Position numbers and translations under genes: made by a program. Positions 41,574 through 55,004 of a stretch of 64,000 nucleotides of DNA are shown one piece after another. Position 1 is the first letter of the stretch, and each line of letters opens with the position of its first letter. The notes under the pieces were generated by a model. It had not been told where the DNA came from and did no database searches. It saw nothing but the letters and a program-made list of their open reading frames with translations. This DNA comes from Neopestalotiopsis rosae (taxonomy: Eukaryota; Ascomycota; Sordariomycetes; Amphisphaeriales; Sporocadaceae). The stretch covers positions 3,038,001 through 3,102,000 of the forward strand of contig JALGAS010000003.1 in assembly GCA_023078685.1 (NCBI GenBank), given 5' to 3'.

Positions 41574-44500
41574 TTTGAGGAGCTTTGTTGGGGATCTGGA
41601 AGATCTTTGAAAAGTTGAGATGAGCTCGGAAGGCGAGGAAGAGGCTGTTCCTGTTGTTGGAGAGTGAAGCTGTTTGAGTGTCTGGATGAGGAAAACAAAA
41701 ACTCCAAGATGCGGTTATGATCAGCTTCTTATAGACGAAGAACAACAGATGATTCTCAACAGACATCTGCCCACTAACACTAGCATAGATCCTCTTTGGA
41801 GTCTTTGCATCCAGACGCGCCCATGAACAAAACACGAGACTCGAATCCGTAACCTTTTCGCGCTCACCGCGGACACAACGGAGCTGGATCTAAGGGTCGA
41901 ATTTTCCCACGCTGGCTGAACAACTCACGATGCACTAATGACGGTGGCTGTCTATAGTCTCTACGGTTTTCGGTAGTCAGGAACTGGGGATAGCCTCGAC
42001 GACTGGCTGCGATTGGCCGTTTTTTGCTAGTCCTCGACGCCTCTCGAGCATCCAGACAGCTGGGTCGAGAGGCTGAGACCTGAGCAGCCCCGTCGACAGG
42101 CACCATGTATGGAGCAAAGTCTAATCGGGTCAGCTTGACCTGAAGCGACAGTGAACGGATATTCTTCGCATAGAGGCTAGCTCACCTTGCTGGCCAGCCA
42201 CGAGCAGAGCAAAATCATACCATGTAGACACAATAGACAGGATATGTCGGCATCCCCAGATAATCCAGCCGCCTGCAGCCAGCGAGGCCTGCCGGGGGAT
42301 CATACCCATGGATGATGGGCTTTGGGCTTTGGGCCTTGGGGCCGAGGGAGGGCTTGCATCTGTGCGCGCTCCTCGTACGCGCTCGTGGGCCAATTGCACA
42401 GACACAAACCCTGTGACTCTTCTGTTTTTTTTTCTCTCTTCGTCTCCCTCCTCTCTAAGCCCTCAGTAACGATGCTAAGATGCTTCGAGGTAGATAGGAC
42501 CGTCCTCTCAGCCCGACTGGGGGGGTTGTTGACCAGCCCGCGATCCATTCGCGTGGGCTACGTCTTACCCTGCATGCAACTCAGCTACTCCACCATTACC
42601 TGATGTGGACGTCTGGGCATAGACTGACCACTCAATTAGGGTCTCGCTTGACGGGGACCCTGGTCGCCTAGGGTGTCCCAACTCGACGATATGATCCGAT
42701 TAATGCCTGCCCGATAGTATGAGCCATAATGCTGGGACCTAGACGGGGGACAACAGATGCGCCGCTTGGCACTTCCACTTCTTTCTTCGGCGCTGAGCGA
42801 CCCTGAGCGAAGCCCAAAACAACAGATTTTGCCGAATTCAGCAGAAAGTGAAGTTGACGATGTCGTTCAACGGCCAATCAAGGCGATTATGCACCCCAGG
42901 CTGCGCTGTTGTCGATGCCGAGTGGAGAAGATGGAAAACGCCCTCGACGCCTCGACGCCTTGACGCCTTGCAAACGCCAGTCGTGGTTATGCTTAATTGA
43001 CCCAAATTGGAACCAGACAACACCACAACCACCACCACGGCGGGATCTACCCACTTTCTCCGACCAAACGCCAGTAGACAACAAAAATAAGGGCTTCAAG
43101 CCCGCAGCCAGCAAGTCCGCTCAGAAGCCAATAGGCAATCGCTTTCCAATGGCTCTCGACGATTGCACCGCTAGGAGCCATAGAGGGCGGAACGTGCCGG
43201 ATCGTCGGAGACTGCTAAATACGGGAACCGGGACCGTCCTAATTGGACCGTGCTGTCTTCTGTCTTCAGCTAGGGGCTGCTTCTGGCTTCGGGTCTTTGC
43301 TAGCCTCGAGGCTATTGGAGGTAAACTTATCTTCTTTGCAAATGATTGTTCTAGCCCGTCAAAGCCGTGCAAAGACCCTCACCACCCCAGCAACCATATC
43401 CAGCTTGTCGGGTGGAAATCCATGGAAAATCCCACGAGTTTACTTTGTACACGGGCATGGGAGATGTGGCAGATGCTTGATGGCAGATCTCTTTGGCATC
43501 TCCCCTGTCGATCAATGTGTGTTCTATTTTCACTCAAAGTCCAGACCTCTCACACACAAGAAGTCTGTCAACTCTTCAATTCCCATCTTCTAAAACCCAA
43601 TCATTCAAAGAAACTAGGGTCTTTTCTTTTCCCCATCATCAGCATGGCAGCCTAGACTCTCGACACCATGACCTTGGGAATTGTGGAATAGGTGAAGAAA
43701 TCGCGGTTTGCGGTGAAGATTACTAATTAATTCCATGACCGCTATATTTCAGCCGACTACCTACACGATATCAGCTCTCTACAGGAATGGAGCCAAGGCA
43801 TCTAGATTCCCTAGTCCTTCTCTTTCCCTTCCGCGGAACAACTATGGCGGGAATCGCGGGACGACCATGAGCGCAGCGATAAAGCCTTGCCCTACGTGGT
43901 TAAGGATTTTATTCAGCACATCCTCTTTCTGCACTGGCCTTTTTTTTTTTTTTTTCTTCTCTTCTATCTATTCGGTCCCGTTGAGACGGGCTAGACCTCG
44001 TCCAAGAGAAAACCCTTCTCATCACGAGTGCCAATTGTCAACTTGATGCCGCCTGAAAATATTTTGCATTGATTCGCTTAACATGTGAGAAAGGGAGACC
44101 TCGAACAAACATTGAATGAAAGGCTAATTGGCTCAGGGTTATTTCAGGCCTGGCAGGTCACTGCACGAAACAATGTGATATCAGGAACGCGAACAAAGCT
44201 CAACAAAAAGTCAATCGTGTCTGTAGCCAAGTGGTTGAACGTAATGACATGAGCTCAACAACTTGAGTTTTGTTCAGAGAAACAACCAACCCGAGTGTTG
44301 TTCAAAGCGTCAACTTGGGTGCACTTAGAGCAAGACTCCCTCATTCCTTATCCAATAATTCATACCAACATGTAGGTTCCCTCATACACGAGAATCAACA
44401 ATCGAAATGAAACAAATTGACTTGAAGTATGTATACACTCCCTCTTTACTTGCTTTCAATTCCCATCCCTCGGCGCCGTCCTCTCATAGTATACTGTCAA

Positions 44501-45094
44501 TGTATAGAGCTGTACAGAGTACGTTTCTCGTCTCTTGCTCATGGTTGCCATCACAGACTTCGAGTCATCAAGGTTTCATTGATTTGATCTTGATTGACCT
44601 TGATACATCTTGTGTGGTATGGATCTAGGCACAGGACACATGAAAGCAAAGCAAGATTGATATTGCAATAAGCATGATTTATTGACCATAAGAGGCCCAT
44701 CCAAAGGCAAACTGTCTATCTCGCAAATTGTCAGAAATCGACTAGCATTCCATGACTATCCCCCATGATCCTTTGTAGTGCTGTTGCCGGTATACAAAGC
44801 AATAAACCCCAAGCTACTAGATTAGCAGCTTTCTCACTGTGGTATCGAATGCACAAGCACCTAATTTGCCAGTTTGTGCATCCCAACCCAGTTCCAACTG
44901 TCGCCGCGAGCTGGGTACTGCCCCGGCGACCCTGTGATTTGGTTGGCTGTACCTCACAGAGGCTGGCAAGCCTTGTTGTGGTTGATTTCTACGAAGCCGT
45001 TTGGTAGACGTGGGCTCAAGAGAGCCGAAGGGACCTGTCTGAGATGCGCATCGCAGCTGAGCCACGATTGAAGTTGTAACAACCTGAGCGCCTT
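41574..45094. other. 3.5 kb gene-poor spacer
   Basis: Upstream of the secreted Cys-rich gene and downstream of eIF3j. Features seen are TCGACGCC-like tandem copies at about 42942-42971 and a T16 run at 43940-43955. The longest frame (42909-43655) has no motif and poor coding character. It may hold a long promoter for the secreted protein or an unrecognised non-coding transcript. Confidence 0.45.
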
Positions 45095-46307
45095 TCACAT
45101 AAAGTCATCGTCACCAAAGTCATCATCGTAGGTGGCCATGTCTTCGGCGTTGGCCCGGGTGGTGACCAGACTCGTCTTGGTCTTGGCGGCCTTGGTCTTC
45201 TTGCCACCCTTGTCAGCAGCCTTCTCCTCCTTCATCTTTTCGTTACCGAGAGCAGTCAGAGTGCTGGCAATCTTCTTGATCTGATCGCTGGGGAGGTCCT
45301 TGGTCAGTTGCTTGGCAAACTCTTGCATGAACAGACTGTAGTGAGCCTTCTTGTGGTTGGCGCCAATGATTGGGACGAGCACGTTGCGCAGGTTTTCGAA
45401 CTGCGTCTTGGTCTGGGGGTTGAACAAGGAGAGCGAGGCCATATCGATGGTCTTGGTCGGGTCCTTGGGGTCGATCGGGATGGCAGAGCCGGCGGTAACG
45501 GTCTTGCGGGTCTGCGTGCTGTTGCTGAGGCCGACATCGCCAAACAAGTCTGCGGCGTGCTTCAGGTCAGACTCAACCTCGGCGCGCTTGAGACGCTCAC
45601 GGCGCTCGGCCTCGGTCTCGTCCTCATCGCTGCTTTCATCGGCAAGTTGGGCAGCACGTTCGGCACGGCGTTCCTCGATGCGTTGCTTCTTGGACTTCTT
45701 GTTGGCAGCAGCCTCGGCATCGGCCTTGGCCTTGGCTTCGGCAGCCTTCTTGGCCTTTTCGCGCTCTACTTCAGAGTCTTCGGCGGCGTCCCAGGAGTCG
45801 AGAACCTAGTAGCGTGTTAGATGTCGTGTCTGCGTCCAATGCAGCGTCGGCTGGATTTATGTAAGGCTTACATCACTGTCATCGCCTTCCTCGTCGTCGA
45901 ACTTGCCACGGCGAACATTGGCGGCGGCACGAGGAGAGTCGGGGGGAGTGCTGCTGGAGTCGGACTCCTCCTCATCTGCGGCGAACAAAAAGCGGTCAGC
46001 TAGATCTAGATAAGGGCATGATGCATCGCGACGGGGATCAAGCAGCCTGCGCAGACCCCTCCAATGAGACAGTGTAGAGGTAGGAAATCAAGCCCCGCCT
46101 CAAGGTAATGCGACACTGGATATAATCCCGGTTCGTTCAAAGGATTCTCCCTCGCAGAGACGCGTCGCGTATGTGATCTTTTCTACCACAGGCTGCTAGA
46201 GGCGACAGTCGATGTGTCTTTTTTGTGTGCCTGCAGGAGGGTGCGCGCACTTTCGGGGATAGAGAATAAGAGCGACGATACTTACCCCACTGCTTTCCGG
46301 CAGGCAT
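45095..46307 (-). CDS. HCR1: Translation initiation factor eIF3 subunit J (Hcr1)
   Basis: Three exons, 46307-46286, 45975-45872 and 45805-45095, 278 residues. The first exon codes only MPAGKQW; the 310 nt first intron is long for this genome. The acidic N-terminus (DEEESDSSS, KFDDEEGDDSD) leads to VLDSWDAAEDSE, the Trp-containing motif that contacts eIF3b in this family. A long Lys/Glu/Ala helix follows (near residues 55-100), then the conserved C-terminal domain with ADLFGDVGLS, ENLRNVLVPIIGANHKKAHY and ETA-like basic tail. It ends MATYDDDFGDDDFM, the acidic end typical of eIF3j. The factor binds the 40S decoding centre and helps initiation and recycling. Cytoplasmic. It is divergent from the alternative oxidase gene. 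Confidence 0.93.
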
Positions 46308-48254
46308 GATGATGTTATTTGCTAAGTCGAGTAGAAGAAGAAGTTGATACGAGGATCCTTGCGACTGACTCTAGAGTGAGCGATATGGTTCCGCACTTTT
46401 GGTTGAAAGGGAAGACAGACCAGAGGGAAAGATTCAGCAAAGCCAGAGAAGGGGCTGTGAGATTTTTGGGGCTTCGTCGCCTAAAGTCGGTCGAGGTAAA
46501 TTTGCAACTGTGTGCGAAACCGCGACAGGTGCCCAAATATGCCTGAAAAGCCGGGATGGAGGGGCTAAAAAGGGCTGCGGGATAACAGAGACGTATCAAA
46601 ATGAGGGGCAGAGGGCAACGGAAAATTGGTGGGGGGCTTGAGTACGACGGGTACTACCTAGGAGGGGTCATTTAGAGGGGCAGTTTGTTTTATTTATTGC
46701 CCAAGGAATGGCATCGGAGAAACAATATACTTTTCAAGAAACAGAGTGCTGAACTATATTTATGAAGTTTTCCTTATACTCGGCCATAGTTGATTCCATT
46801 GGTCCAGAATACCTTCTTTTTCCTCTGCTTGTGAGGAACAGTTCAAGGCAAAAGCAAGTACTTCATCAAACGATCAAGTACATGTAAGGCACCAAGCGTA
46901 CCTAGACCAGTGCAGCAATCCTCATGCCTCGAGCCCAATTTTACAGAACTCGGCTGCACACCCAACTAAATGACGTCGTTCATCACAAGCAAATTTATAC
47001 ATTAATGCATGCACTTCAAATGAGTCACAGTTGTGTCTTGTTTGTCTCTCGGAATCTCCTTGGTACAACTTCAAAAGTCTCTTTCATTTTGCAGTACGCA
47101 ATCAATATTTCTGCTCATGGTAACGTCAAGATAATACAAGCACTTTGCAATATCCACCGTTCCTGCTAGACCCAAGTCGAGAGTCATTCGCGAACTACCG
47201 TAGAGTAACATAGTGGGTACTGAAGATCCATCTCGAAGTCCGGTCGCCGGATGTTTCAAGCTTCCATTTTCGAGGTACAGAGTCGAGACAAGATCGCGCG
47301 GAGGATCTGATACCCACAGAGATCAGGACCAAAGGAGACGGTTCCTTGATGCACATCCATTCTCGACCTTTCAAGGCTTTATACATTCCATATGTCAGTA
47401 TATTAGTGCCAGGTGCTTTCATGCAGACTCGAGGCTTATCAAGTGTGCATGGTCAACTAATCGTCTATGCGAATTATATCCGTGCACGTTGCCTTCATTC
47501 GGCGATTGACATTTTCTACTCGAGATGGCTTCGTGTTGAACGAGCTAATTGCGCAAATTTGAGAATAAAAAAAAGGCTGCGCAATCTCATTTCTTGCATC
47601 TCGTCTTACTCATACCTGGGATCGAAAATAATTCGTCTTGGTTTTTTCATGGTTTTCTTGCGTCTCACACCGCAGGCACGATAATTCCTCGGACTAGTCA
47701 ACCCTGAGCGTCCTGCAAATCCCGACTTCTCAACACCAGCTGACACATTCTCAGATCCCGTACTAGTAGCCTTAACGGACACATTCCGCTTAGAGCCTCA
47801 TTTCTTCCCAGTAAACTGGATCGGCGAATGGTCACTAATGAAAATAAACCAAATGCCATTGGACGCCGAACGCGAGACCGAAAAGGACCTCGATACAATG
47901 TGCTCCCTCGTGGCGGATTCAGAAACGACGCCATTATGCCTCTGACTCAACCATTCCTGTACTTCGCTTCCCGATGAATTATTAGTCAGATGTCCTACCG
48001 GGTCCTGTACGGTCACTTTTCGGGATCTTTGTTTGGTGTTTATCTACGTACCAATGCAATCTTTGTCTTAGGGGGCTTATCAGATATCGAATATGAAAAT
48101 AATATAAAGCTTCCTACTACCTGAGGCAGACATGGCCGGGTTTGTTACTCCATCCATAGAACCAAAGAATACAAGAATATACTCTTGAAACAAATTCAAT
48201 AGGCATCCTTTGCCACTATACCTCCCTTACTTTATATTATTATCGACATTCCAC
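46308..48254. other. 1.9 kb divergent spacer between eIF3j and alternative oxidase
   Basis: No gene is recognised. It should hold the inducible promoter of the alternative oxidase; a TATAAA box lies at 48103-48108. The short frames on either strand carry no motif. Confidence 0.5.
48103..48108 (+). promoter_or_regulatory. TATA-like box upstream of the alternative oxidase
   Basis: TATAAA lies about 147 bp before the AOX start codon, in an A/T-rich stretch. Position fits a regulated core promoter; assigned by sequence only. Confidence 0.35.
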
Positions 48255-49447
48255 ATGCTATCAACTCAGGCCCAAATAAGACTCTGCTCTTCGAAGCAAG
48301 CCACTCGGCTTTCAAAGGCCGTAGTGCCCCTTGTCCAATCCGGGCTTGGATATAATGCAGGTCTCAGGACGGGGTTCGTCAGCATCTACCAACACGGCAG
48401 CACAAGATCGTTCTCATCCACCCCAGACAGAAGATTAAAACACTTCTTTCCAGCACAGGAGACGGAACACATTCGTCAGACCCCGCCAGCATGGGAGCAC
48501 CACGGCTTCACGGAGCAGGAGATGCTCGACATTGTCCCGGCCCACCGGCCGGTAGAGACCTGGGGTGACTGGGCGGCGTGGAAGGTGATGAGGGTGTGTC
48601 GTTGGGGCATGGACTTCTGCACCGGCATGAAGTCTGAACAACAAGTCAACAAGAACAATCCCACGACGGCAGTCTCGACCATCAAACCACTGACGGAAGA
48701 GCAATGGCTGGTCCGTTTCCTCTTCCTCGAGTCGATCGCCGGCGTCCCTGGCATGGTGGCCGGCATGCTTCGCCACCTTCACAGCATGAGAAGACTCAAG
48801 CGGGATAATGGCTGGATCGAGACTCTCTTGGAGGAGTCGTACAATGAACGTATGCACCTGATGACGTTCATGACCATGGCAGAACCTGGGTAAGTCTTTT
48901 GTTCGTTCCGAATAATTCTCCATGTGCTAACCATTGGCATAGTTGGTTCATGAAGCTCATGATCCTCGGAGCGCAGGGAGTCTACTTCAACTCCATGTTC
49001 ATCTCATACCTGATCTCGCCAAAGATCACTCACCGATTCGTTGGTTACCTCGAGGAGGAAGCCGTCCACACCTATACCATGGCCATCAAGCAGATTGATG
49101 AAGGACATTTGCCCAGGTGGACGGATCCCAAGTTTGAGATTCCAGAGATTGCTGCCAAGTACTGGCACATGCCCGTGGGCAAACGGACAATGAAGGATCT
49201 TTTACTCTACATTCGCGCTGACGAAGCCTGTCACAGAGGTGAGCATTGCCGCAGTCCATGGAAGCCCTTTATCCTTTCCCAAGACTATCCATACTAATCG
49301 CTTTCTTTAATAGGAGTCAACCACACATTGGGTAACCTCAACCAGAAGGAGGATCCCAATCCCTTTGTCAGCGAATACAAGAGCGATCGACAACCTCCCA
49401 AGCCAGCCTCGAAACCTACGGGCTACGAACGAGCCGAAGTCATTTAA
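48255..49447 (+). CDS. AOX1: Mitochondrial alternative oxidase
   Basis: Three exons, 48255-48889, 48943-49238 and 49314-49447, 354 residues. It is the diiron ubiquinol oxidase of the inner mitochondrial membrane, reducing oxygen to water and bypassing complexes III and IV. The N-terminus ([20 protein letters not shown]) is a basic presequence. Diiron ligands are visible in order: E159 in [12 protein letters not shown]198 and H201 in NERMH, the LEEEAVH block (E249-E251), and E306 with H309 in RADEACHR. Membrane-binding helices include [20 protein letters not shown]. The Cys that regulates plant AOX is not seen, as expected for fungi. Expression is usually induced when the cytochrome chain is blocked. 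The symbol follows general use; fungi also call it aod-1 or aoxA. Confidence 0.97.
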
Positions 49448-52400
49448 TTGTATCAACATACTGTATCGATATACCTGCATCAAAAAGGCGTTATAGAAGA
49501 GTTTTATGGTCATACATTCAAAATAGAGGGACGAAGAGGATGATACCACATGTACAATACACCATGTTTATATAAACAGCGATTATCTCTGCTCCACGGA
49601 GAAGGGAGGAAATTTTGAATTCTTTCTTTCGATGCACCAACTTTTCGAAAGGCATTTCTCAAGTAACGTGATTCTCAAAGGTTTATTTTTAACTCTATAG
49701 TTATGCATGATGCTAGCTAGTACTGTAGAAGCTTACATATCATAACGCCAACTGCGCATGTTGGAACTCATATTATCAAGCCAAGCTGGATCCAGGGCGC
49801 CCTTTCTAATGTAGGACATCAAGAGGGACACGGGCCGATGGAGTTTCTCGCCTCAACTCGGCGTCTTACGTTCAGCATGGACAAGCAGCCTTGATCTCAC
49901 GACAACTTAAGCCGGCGGCCGACGATCCACTAGGATCAAATGCCTTCAAGTTCTGGAAGAGCGGTAGATTGCCGGAGTAGAGCGAACCTTGTTTATCGGA
50001 ACATCCTTCCTGATTAAACGTTACCATATTCTCGGGACCATATCAGATGCAAGGGTATCTCGAAAGACTGGGTGGTAATTTTGGAAATGGCACATCACAT
50101 ATCCGAATCCTGCACAGTAAGGGCGCTTAAAGATGTCATCATCGGCGCCGTATAACATGATGCTCGCTGGCTGGGGTGTGGTTTGGATGGGGAGCAGGAC
50201 ACCCCTAAAAATGAACTTTCGGCACCGGGAACGTATGTAGGGCTAGACACTTCACCGCACACAAAAAAGGAAGAAAGGCTTGCCAAACAAGAAAACGATG
50301 AAACCATTTTGGGGAAAAGAGCTTGTTTGGGGGGTTCGGAAAGGGGGCTGTGTCGTGTCCTCTACAATGCCCATCCCGCAATAGACGTATGCACAGCCAC
50401 GATGTCAAATGCACTGCGCTGCTCCACGACGCCAACGGGAACGGCTTGGTATCGATAGCCAAGCGATAGATGCCTTATTCACATCATATCTCTTTGTTGC
50501 AATCGCGGGATCTTATTATAGTGATTGGTTGATAAATACGAAGTAAACGCGTTATCTTCGCGGCTGACGCGTATGCGATCAGCTCGGAAGCAAGCCCTTT
50601 ACACATTATGCGTGGGCGTAGAGAGGCAAGCAAGCAAGGGGCGGCCTTTTCATGATGTCGGCGACAACATGGCGAGAATATTTCGGGTTTACCTGGATAT
50701 ATGCAAGAAGCCTCTCGAAGACGTCAATGGAGAATTAGAAGGGCTGAGCGGATTATTCCTGTCGCTTTCCCTCATCGTGGAAAAGCAAGCCAAGCAACAT
50801 ATTTCGGTAGTCTTGGCGTTCACAGTAGCAATTAAGGTGCATCACAACGCGCGGGACTTTGGGCCTCTGCCGTTTCTGGTGCGGGCCATCTCGCTTTCAG
50901 AGACAACGACGATCAACACATGATACCGAGGACCGACGATAGAAAAATGTTGCAGATTGAGTTGATATCGGGTCAAAGTATGAAAAAGAGGAGGCGCCGG
51001 ACAGAGACTTTTGGACGCTTTTACGTCTTTTTTCTTCTTCTCCTCCAGTCCGCACGTAAGCTCGGTGGTAATTACCGAGATTGTGGCCAGTAGAATCCTA
51101 ACTAGAGAAGAGACATGGCGATATGGACGCGGAATATCTCTCGTAACAGGTGAAGTCAAGTGAAATGACTGGCTCTGAACAATTTGTCATGTTATTGAAT
51201 AGGGCCTCTCGACGCATGAAGAGTCTCCTACTGCCAGATCCAAAGGTAGTCAAAGTACGGATCATAGCTAATCTTGACGAGACTCGCTTACCATGAAATA
51301 TCATGCTACCGAGGTCCCTGCCCTATGTGACCTGTCGACTTATTGTAAAAGGGCACTGTGGACAATAGACAATAGATACCTCGAGTATGTCGCAACGCAT
51401 GCTGGCTGGGGAGACTTTGGCTCCAGGTTTCCAACTTGTTAGTTGACTTTTCCCCAGGATCTTCTCGTCCCCAAGCGTGACGAGAGCATGACGAGAAGGA
51501 TGCTGGGAATGCGAGAAATACTTTAGCTGCGCTATTAAGCACTACTAAACTGACCACTGACATGCCAGAAGCGACTTCTTGATCAAATTACACTATTTGC
51601 GCCTGTCCAGTCCGAGAGAATCATTGATCCAACGGTCTTGTTCGTCTTGTTCGTCTCCATGGACGGCCTGACCTCATCGCTCCAGGCACCGACATTACAG
51701 AATTCTATTTTAGAAACAAACGAACCCACTATAACCAAGCTAGACTGAGCTTAAAAGTTCAATTACCCAATTTCGAAACGCCAGTCAAGTGCCAGTGTGC
51801 TTTGGCTGCGCTGTCGGGAGATGCCAATTCATCTCCCTCACGAGATTTCATGACATGACCAGTCTCAGCGACTGGAGAGGGATAAGATACAATGACAGCT
51901 TGAATAGCATTGAATAGCGTTTGTTTCCATTGTAAATAGTGTCCACTGTCATCACTAAAATGCCACGTTTTTTTGTTGGCTCGTAGGTAATTGTGAGCGA
52001 CCACGTTTTGACAGCGGAACCCCTCCTTGGATGCACAGTGGGCACAAAAGCATCACGCTCGTCACGTCTCTCCCCCATGGAAGGGTCACCCACTAAAAGC
52101 TCACTGGTGCTAGACTGTAGACTGCTAATGATCCAGCGGCAGTCGGTTCTGGGCGAATCAGGCGAGTTGCGCAGATGCTCTTCAGTGGGCCAGAGAAGAA
52201 CCCCAAGTATCTTCTGGCGCGCTCAAGGCGGGAAGGGTACTTTGCTTGTGAGGGGCCCCTCGTCGCATTTGAGCGAACCCCAAGCCATTCACTGGCACAG
52301 GCCAAGATCTCCCCTTCTCTTCCAAAAGGGTGAGCACCAGCCAAAGCAGCTGCAGGGCGCCTCCAATTAATCAATCTACCGACCGGATCTCATCCCAAAA

Positions 52401-52801
52401 ATCCACCGCTTTCTCGTTTCAATTGAGTCCTACTCTGCAGACCCCGACTTTCTTGTCATCCTCTTTTTTCTCCATACACACTACACATCTCTTACCTGTT
52501 GGCCGGCGCACGACTCGTTCAAACTCGCGCGCCTGGTCTCTTTCGCGCGTCGCATTCCCATCGCAAACATACACTGAGCTACCAGCGGACCAACTGAGAG
52601 CCGCGAGCGACTGCAAAGTCAAAAACTGCTTGGTCTCACGTTATCGCGGGATCCGCTTCTGGCTTGCTTTCTACCCTCTGGGGCTGTGCCCGACTGCATC
52701 GCCACGGTGCCCCGGGACTCTGAAAGGCTGACTCTCAAATCTGCCTCGCTACACGTTTCTTGCTTCTATTCACAGTAACAACCACAAAACTTTATACCAC
52801 C
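49448..52801. other. 3.35 kb spacer upstream of CRZ1
   Basis: No gene is recognised. The CRZ1-proximal 450 bp (about 52330-52800) is pyrimidine-rich and reads like a long 5' leader, common for fungal regulators. Short frames at 50183-50458 and 50525-50923 have no family motif. Confidence 0.5.
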
Positions 52802-55004
52802 ATGGATCAACAAGCTATGCCGGCTCGAGGCCGGTCGCCTTCTGCTGGCCATCAGCAACAGCAACAGCATCTTATAAGAAACAGCCACTCTCCATCGCCC
52901 CATCCATACACATCCCCGGAACCCAATATCGGTCTCGGTCTCGGCCTCGACAACTCCACTGCCAACATTCAACAGTTCAATCCAAACGACTTTACCAACT
53001 TCAATAATAACAGCAGTGCCGCCAACCAGTTTCTCAATACCACGCAACCCCAGGTATACCCCAACCAAGGCCTCGCCGACCCCGCCGCCTTTGACGCGAC
53101 ACAGGACTATACCCAGTCCTTTGCGACCCAGAATCTCTTGGCTCCAACAGACTTCAACGCCACGGGGGACTTTTCGCTATTCCCGCAGACGACTCAGCCA
53201 GATCAGTTTGCCGCGCCTCTCTTTGGCGACAGTCCCGGTATCAGCACCCCGGATCTCACCAACATGACGTCTCCACAGACGCATCACTCCCCAACACCGC
53301 CGCACATGCTCCAGCCTGACGGGCGCCCGGCTGGCTCCGCGCATCAGTCGCCGTCTTTCAACCAGCATCAATTCGCCTCGAGCCCCCACCAGAGGAACCT
53401 ATCTGCGACGCTCACGCCCGGAGCTGCGTTATATGGAGGCCAGCAGGACTGGACGCAGGCACAGTTTCAGGGACACAGACGGACTCCCTCCGAATATTCA
53501 GATGTCTCTTCTGCGCACCCGTCGCCCAGCTTGATCGCCCACGACTCTTTTGAGCATGCGCATGGTCATTCGCCCATGCAACGGGCGTCGGACAGCTTTG
53601 ACAATGGAATGAGCTTTGGCTTGAACAACTTTAGCATCTCGGATGCCCAGATTCTCCAGCACAGCCGGAGCCCATCGCACAGTCCTGCCATCTCACCGCG
53701 GATACTTCCCCAACAAGTGCCCGACATGGGCCAAGCGAACGCAGCCTTTGCGCTGGGTGGACAGCCTCAAGGATATGTCAGCGCCCCTACGATTGCCTAT
53801 CCTACCAGCTCCGAAGCGTTCCCAACTCTGGCGAGCGATAACGGGCCCGTCATGGCTCCCCCTTCAATCAATATCGATTTTGCGCCACAGTCGAGAACGA
53901 ATTCGTTTGAACCTGCAAAGCCTGCTGTAGACCAAGATTCTCTCACTCCTCCGGATAGAGGTACGTTTGAAATTACCCTTTTGATGTTTGCAAGAAACTA
54001 ACTGGTAGCCAGGCCGACCTAGATCACGTCCAAGAGCAGTCACGGACCCTTACAACAGCGGTGGTGCGGCCATTTCTAGACCTACGACTCCGGGCAGCCT
54101 GTCGCCTCACCTCGGTGTTGAACGCGCCCGCAACCGATCCGGCTCTGACTCTTCGCGCTCCGTATCGCCCGCATCGTTGTCCCCTGGTGATCGGTCGGGT
54201 AGTGCGAGCGCGGCTTCCAGGAGACGGCAGTCCATGTCTGCTGTACCCAACAACGTCATTGCTCTTCGTCTGGCAGACCCAGAGTACCAAGCAGCTCAGG
54301 ACAATGGCAACACGAAGCGTGTACAAAAGCACCCTGCCACTTTCCAGTGCACCCTGTGCCCAAAGAGATTCACACGAGCATACAATCTGCGTTCGCACTT
54401 GCGAACACATACTGATGAGAGGCCATTTGTGTGCACAGTCTGTGGAAAAGCTTTTGCTCGCCAACATGACAGGAAACGACACGAAGGCTTGCACTCTGGC
54501 GAGAAGAAGTTTGTGTGCAAGGGCGATCTCAAGGCCGGAGGACAATGGGGTTGTGGCAGACGATTTGCCCGCGCAGATGCTCTCGGCCGGCATTTCCGAT
54601 CCGAGGCAGGTCGGATATGTATCAAACCTCTACTCGATGAGGAAATGCTTGAAAGACAGCGTGCCTGGCAAGAGCAGCGGATGCAGCAGAACATGCACAA
54701 CATGGCGGCCCAACAAGCTATTGCCATGGACCCCAACATGTACCAGCCCATGGATCCCAACGGTGGATTTGCACTTCCAGCATCGCTACTGGCACAGTAC
54801 CCTGCACTTGCCCAGGTGAATTGGCAAGCAGCGGAGATGGGTAATGTAGAGGACGATATTAGTGGACGATCAAGCTTTGATGCTTCGGATTATGATGAAG
54901 GTGATGACACTGGCTACGTGAGTGGCCCTGGAACTGGGTTTGGAGAAGGTGGCATGCAACAGAACTTTGGAGACATCGGATATACCAGTGACTATGGCCG
55001 GTAG
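52802..55004 (+). CDS. CRZ1: Calcineurin-responsive zinc-finger transcription factor CRZ1
   Basis: Two exons, 52802-53960 and 54013-55004, 716 residues. The N-terminal 490 residues are disordered and rich in Gln, Asn, Ser and Pro, with a Gln run near residue 18. PSINID (354-359) fits the PxIxIT calcineurin-docking consensus. Ser-rich SRSVSPASLSPGD resembles the serine-rich phosphorylated region. DNA binding is by C2H2 fingers: FQCTLCPKRFTRAYNLRSHL, then FVCTVCGKAFARQHDRKRH, then an atypical third with CGRRFARADALGRHF and a late Cys. This arrangement is characteristic of fungal CRZ1. On calcium signalling, calcineurin dephosphorylates it and it enters the nucleus to activate stress, ion-homeostasis and cell-wall genes. 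The intron junction (GTACGT to GCCAG) gives GRPRSRPRAVTDPY, a conserved stretch. Confidence 0.94.

Noticed and set aside
40489..41618. Val/Gly-rich plus-strand frames opposite the secreted Cys-rich protein
   Set aside because: Codon-bias shadow of a highly biased gene; the minus strand has the signal peptide, intron and Cys modules.
42909..43655. 248-codon frame in the spacer left of eIF3j
   Set aside because: Irregular composition, no motif, no splice support and no neighbour relation. Likely a chance frame.
44215..44290. A tRNA-like AGCCAAGTGGTTGA stretch
   Set aside because: It resembles a D-arm, but no acceptor stem, anticodon arm or T-loop GGTTCGA follows at the right spacing.
45308..45820. 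170-codon frame on the plus strand, opposite eIF3j
   Set aside because: The sense strand is a clear eIF3j exon with conserved motifs. The antisense Leu/Gly-rich frame follows from its GAG/GCC codon use.
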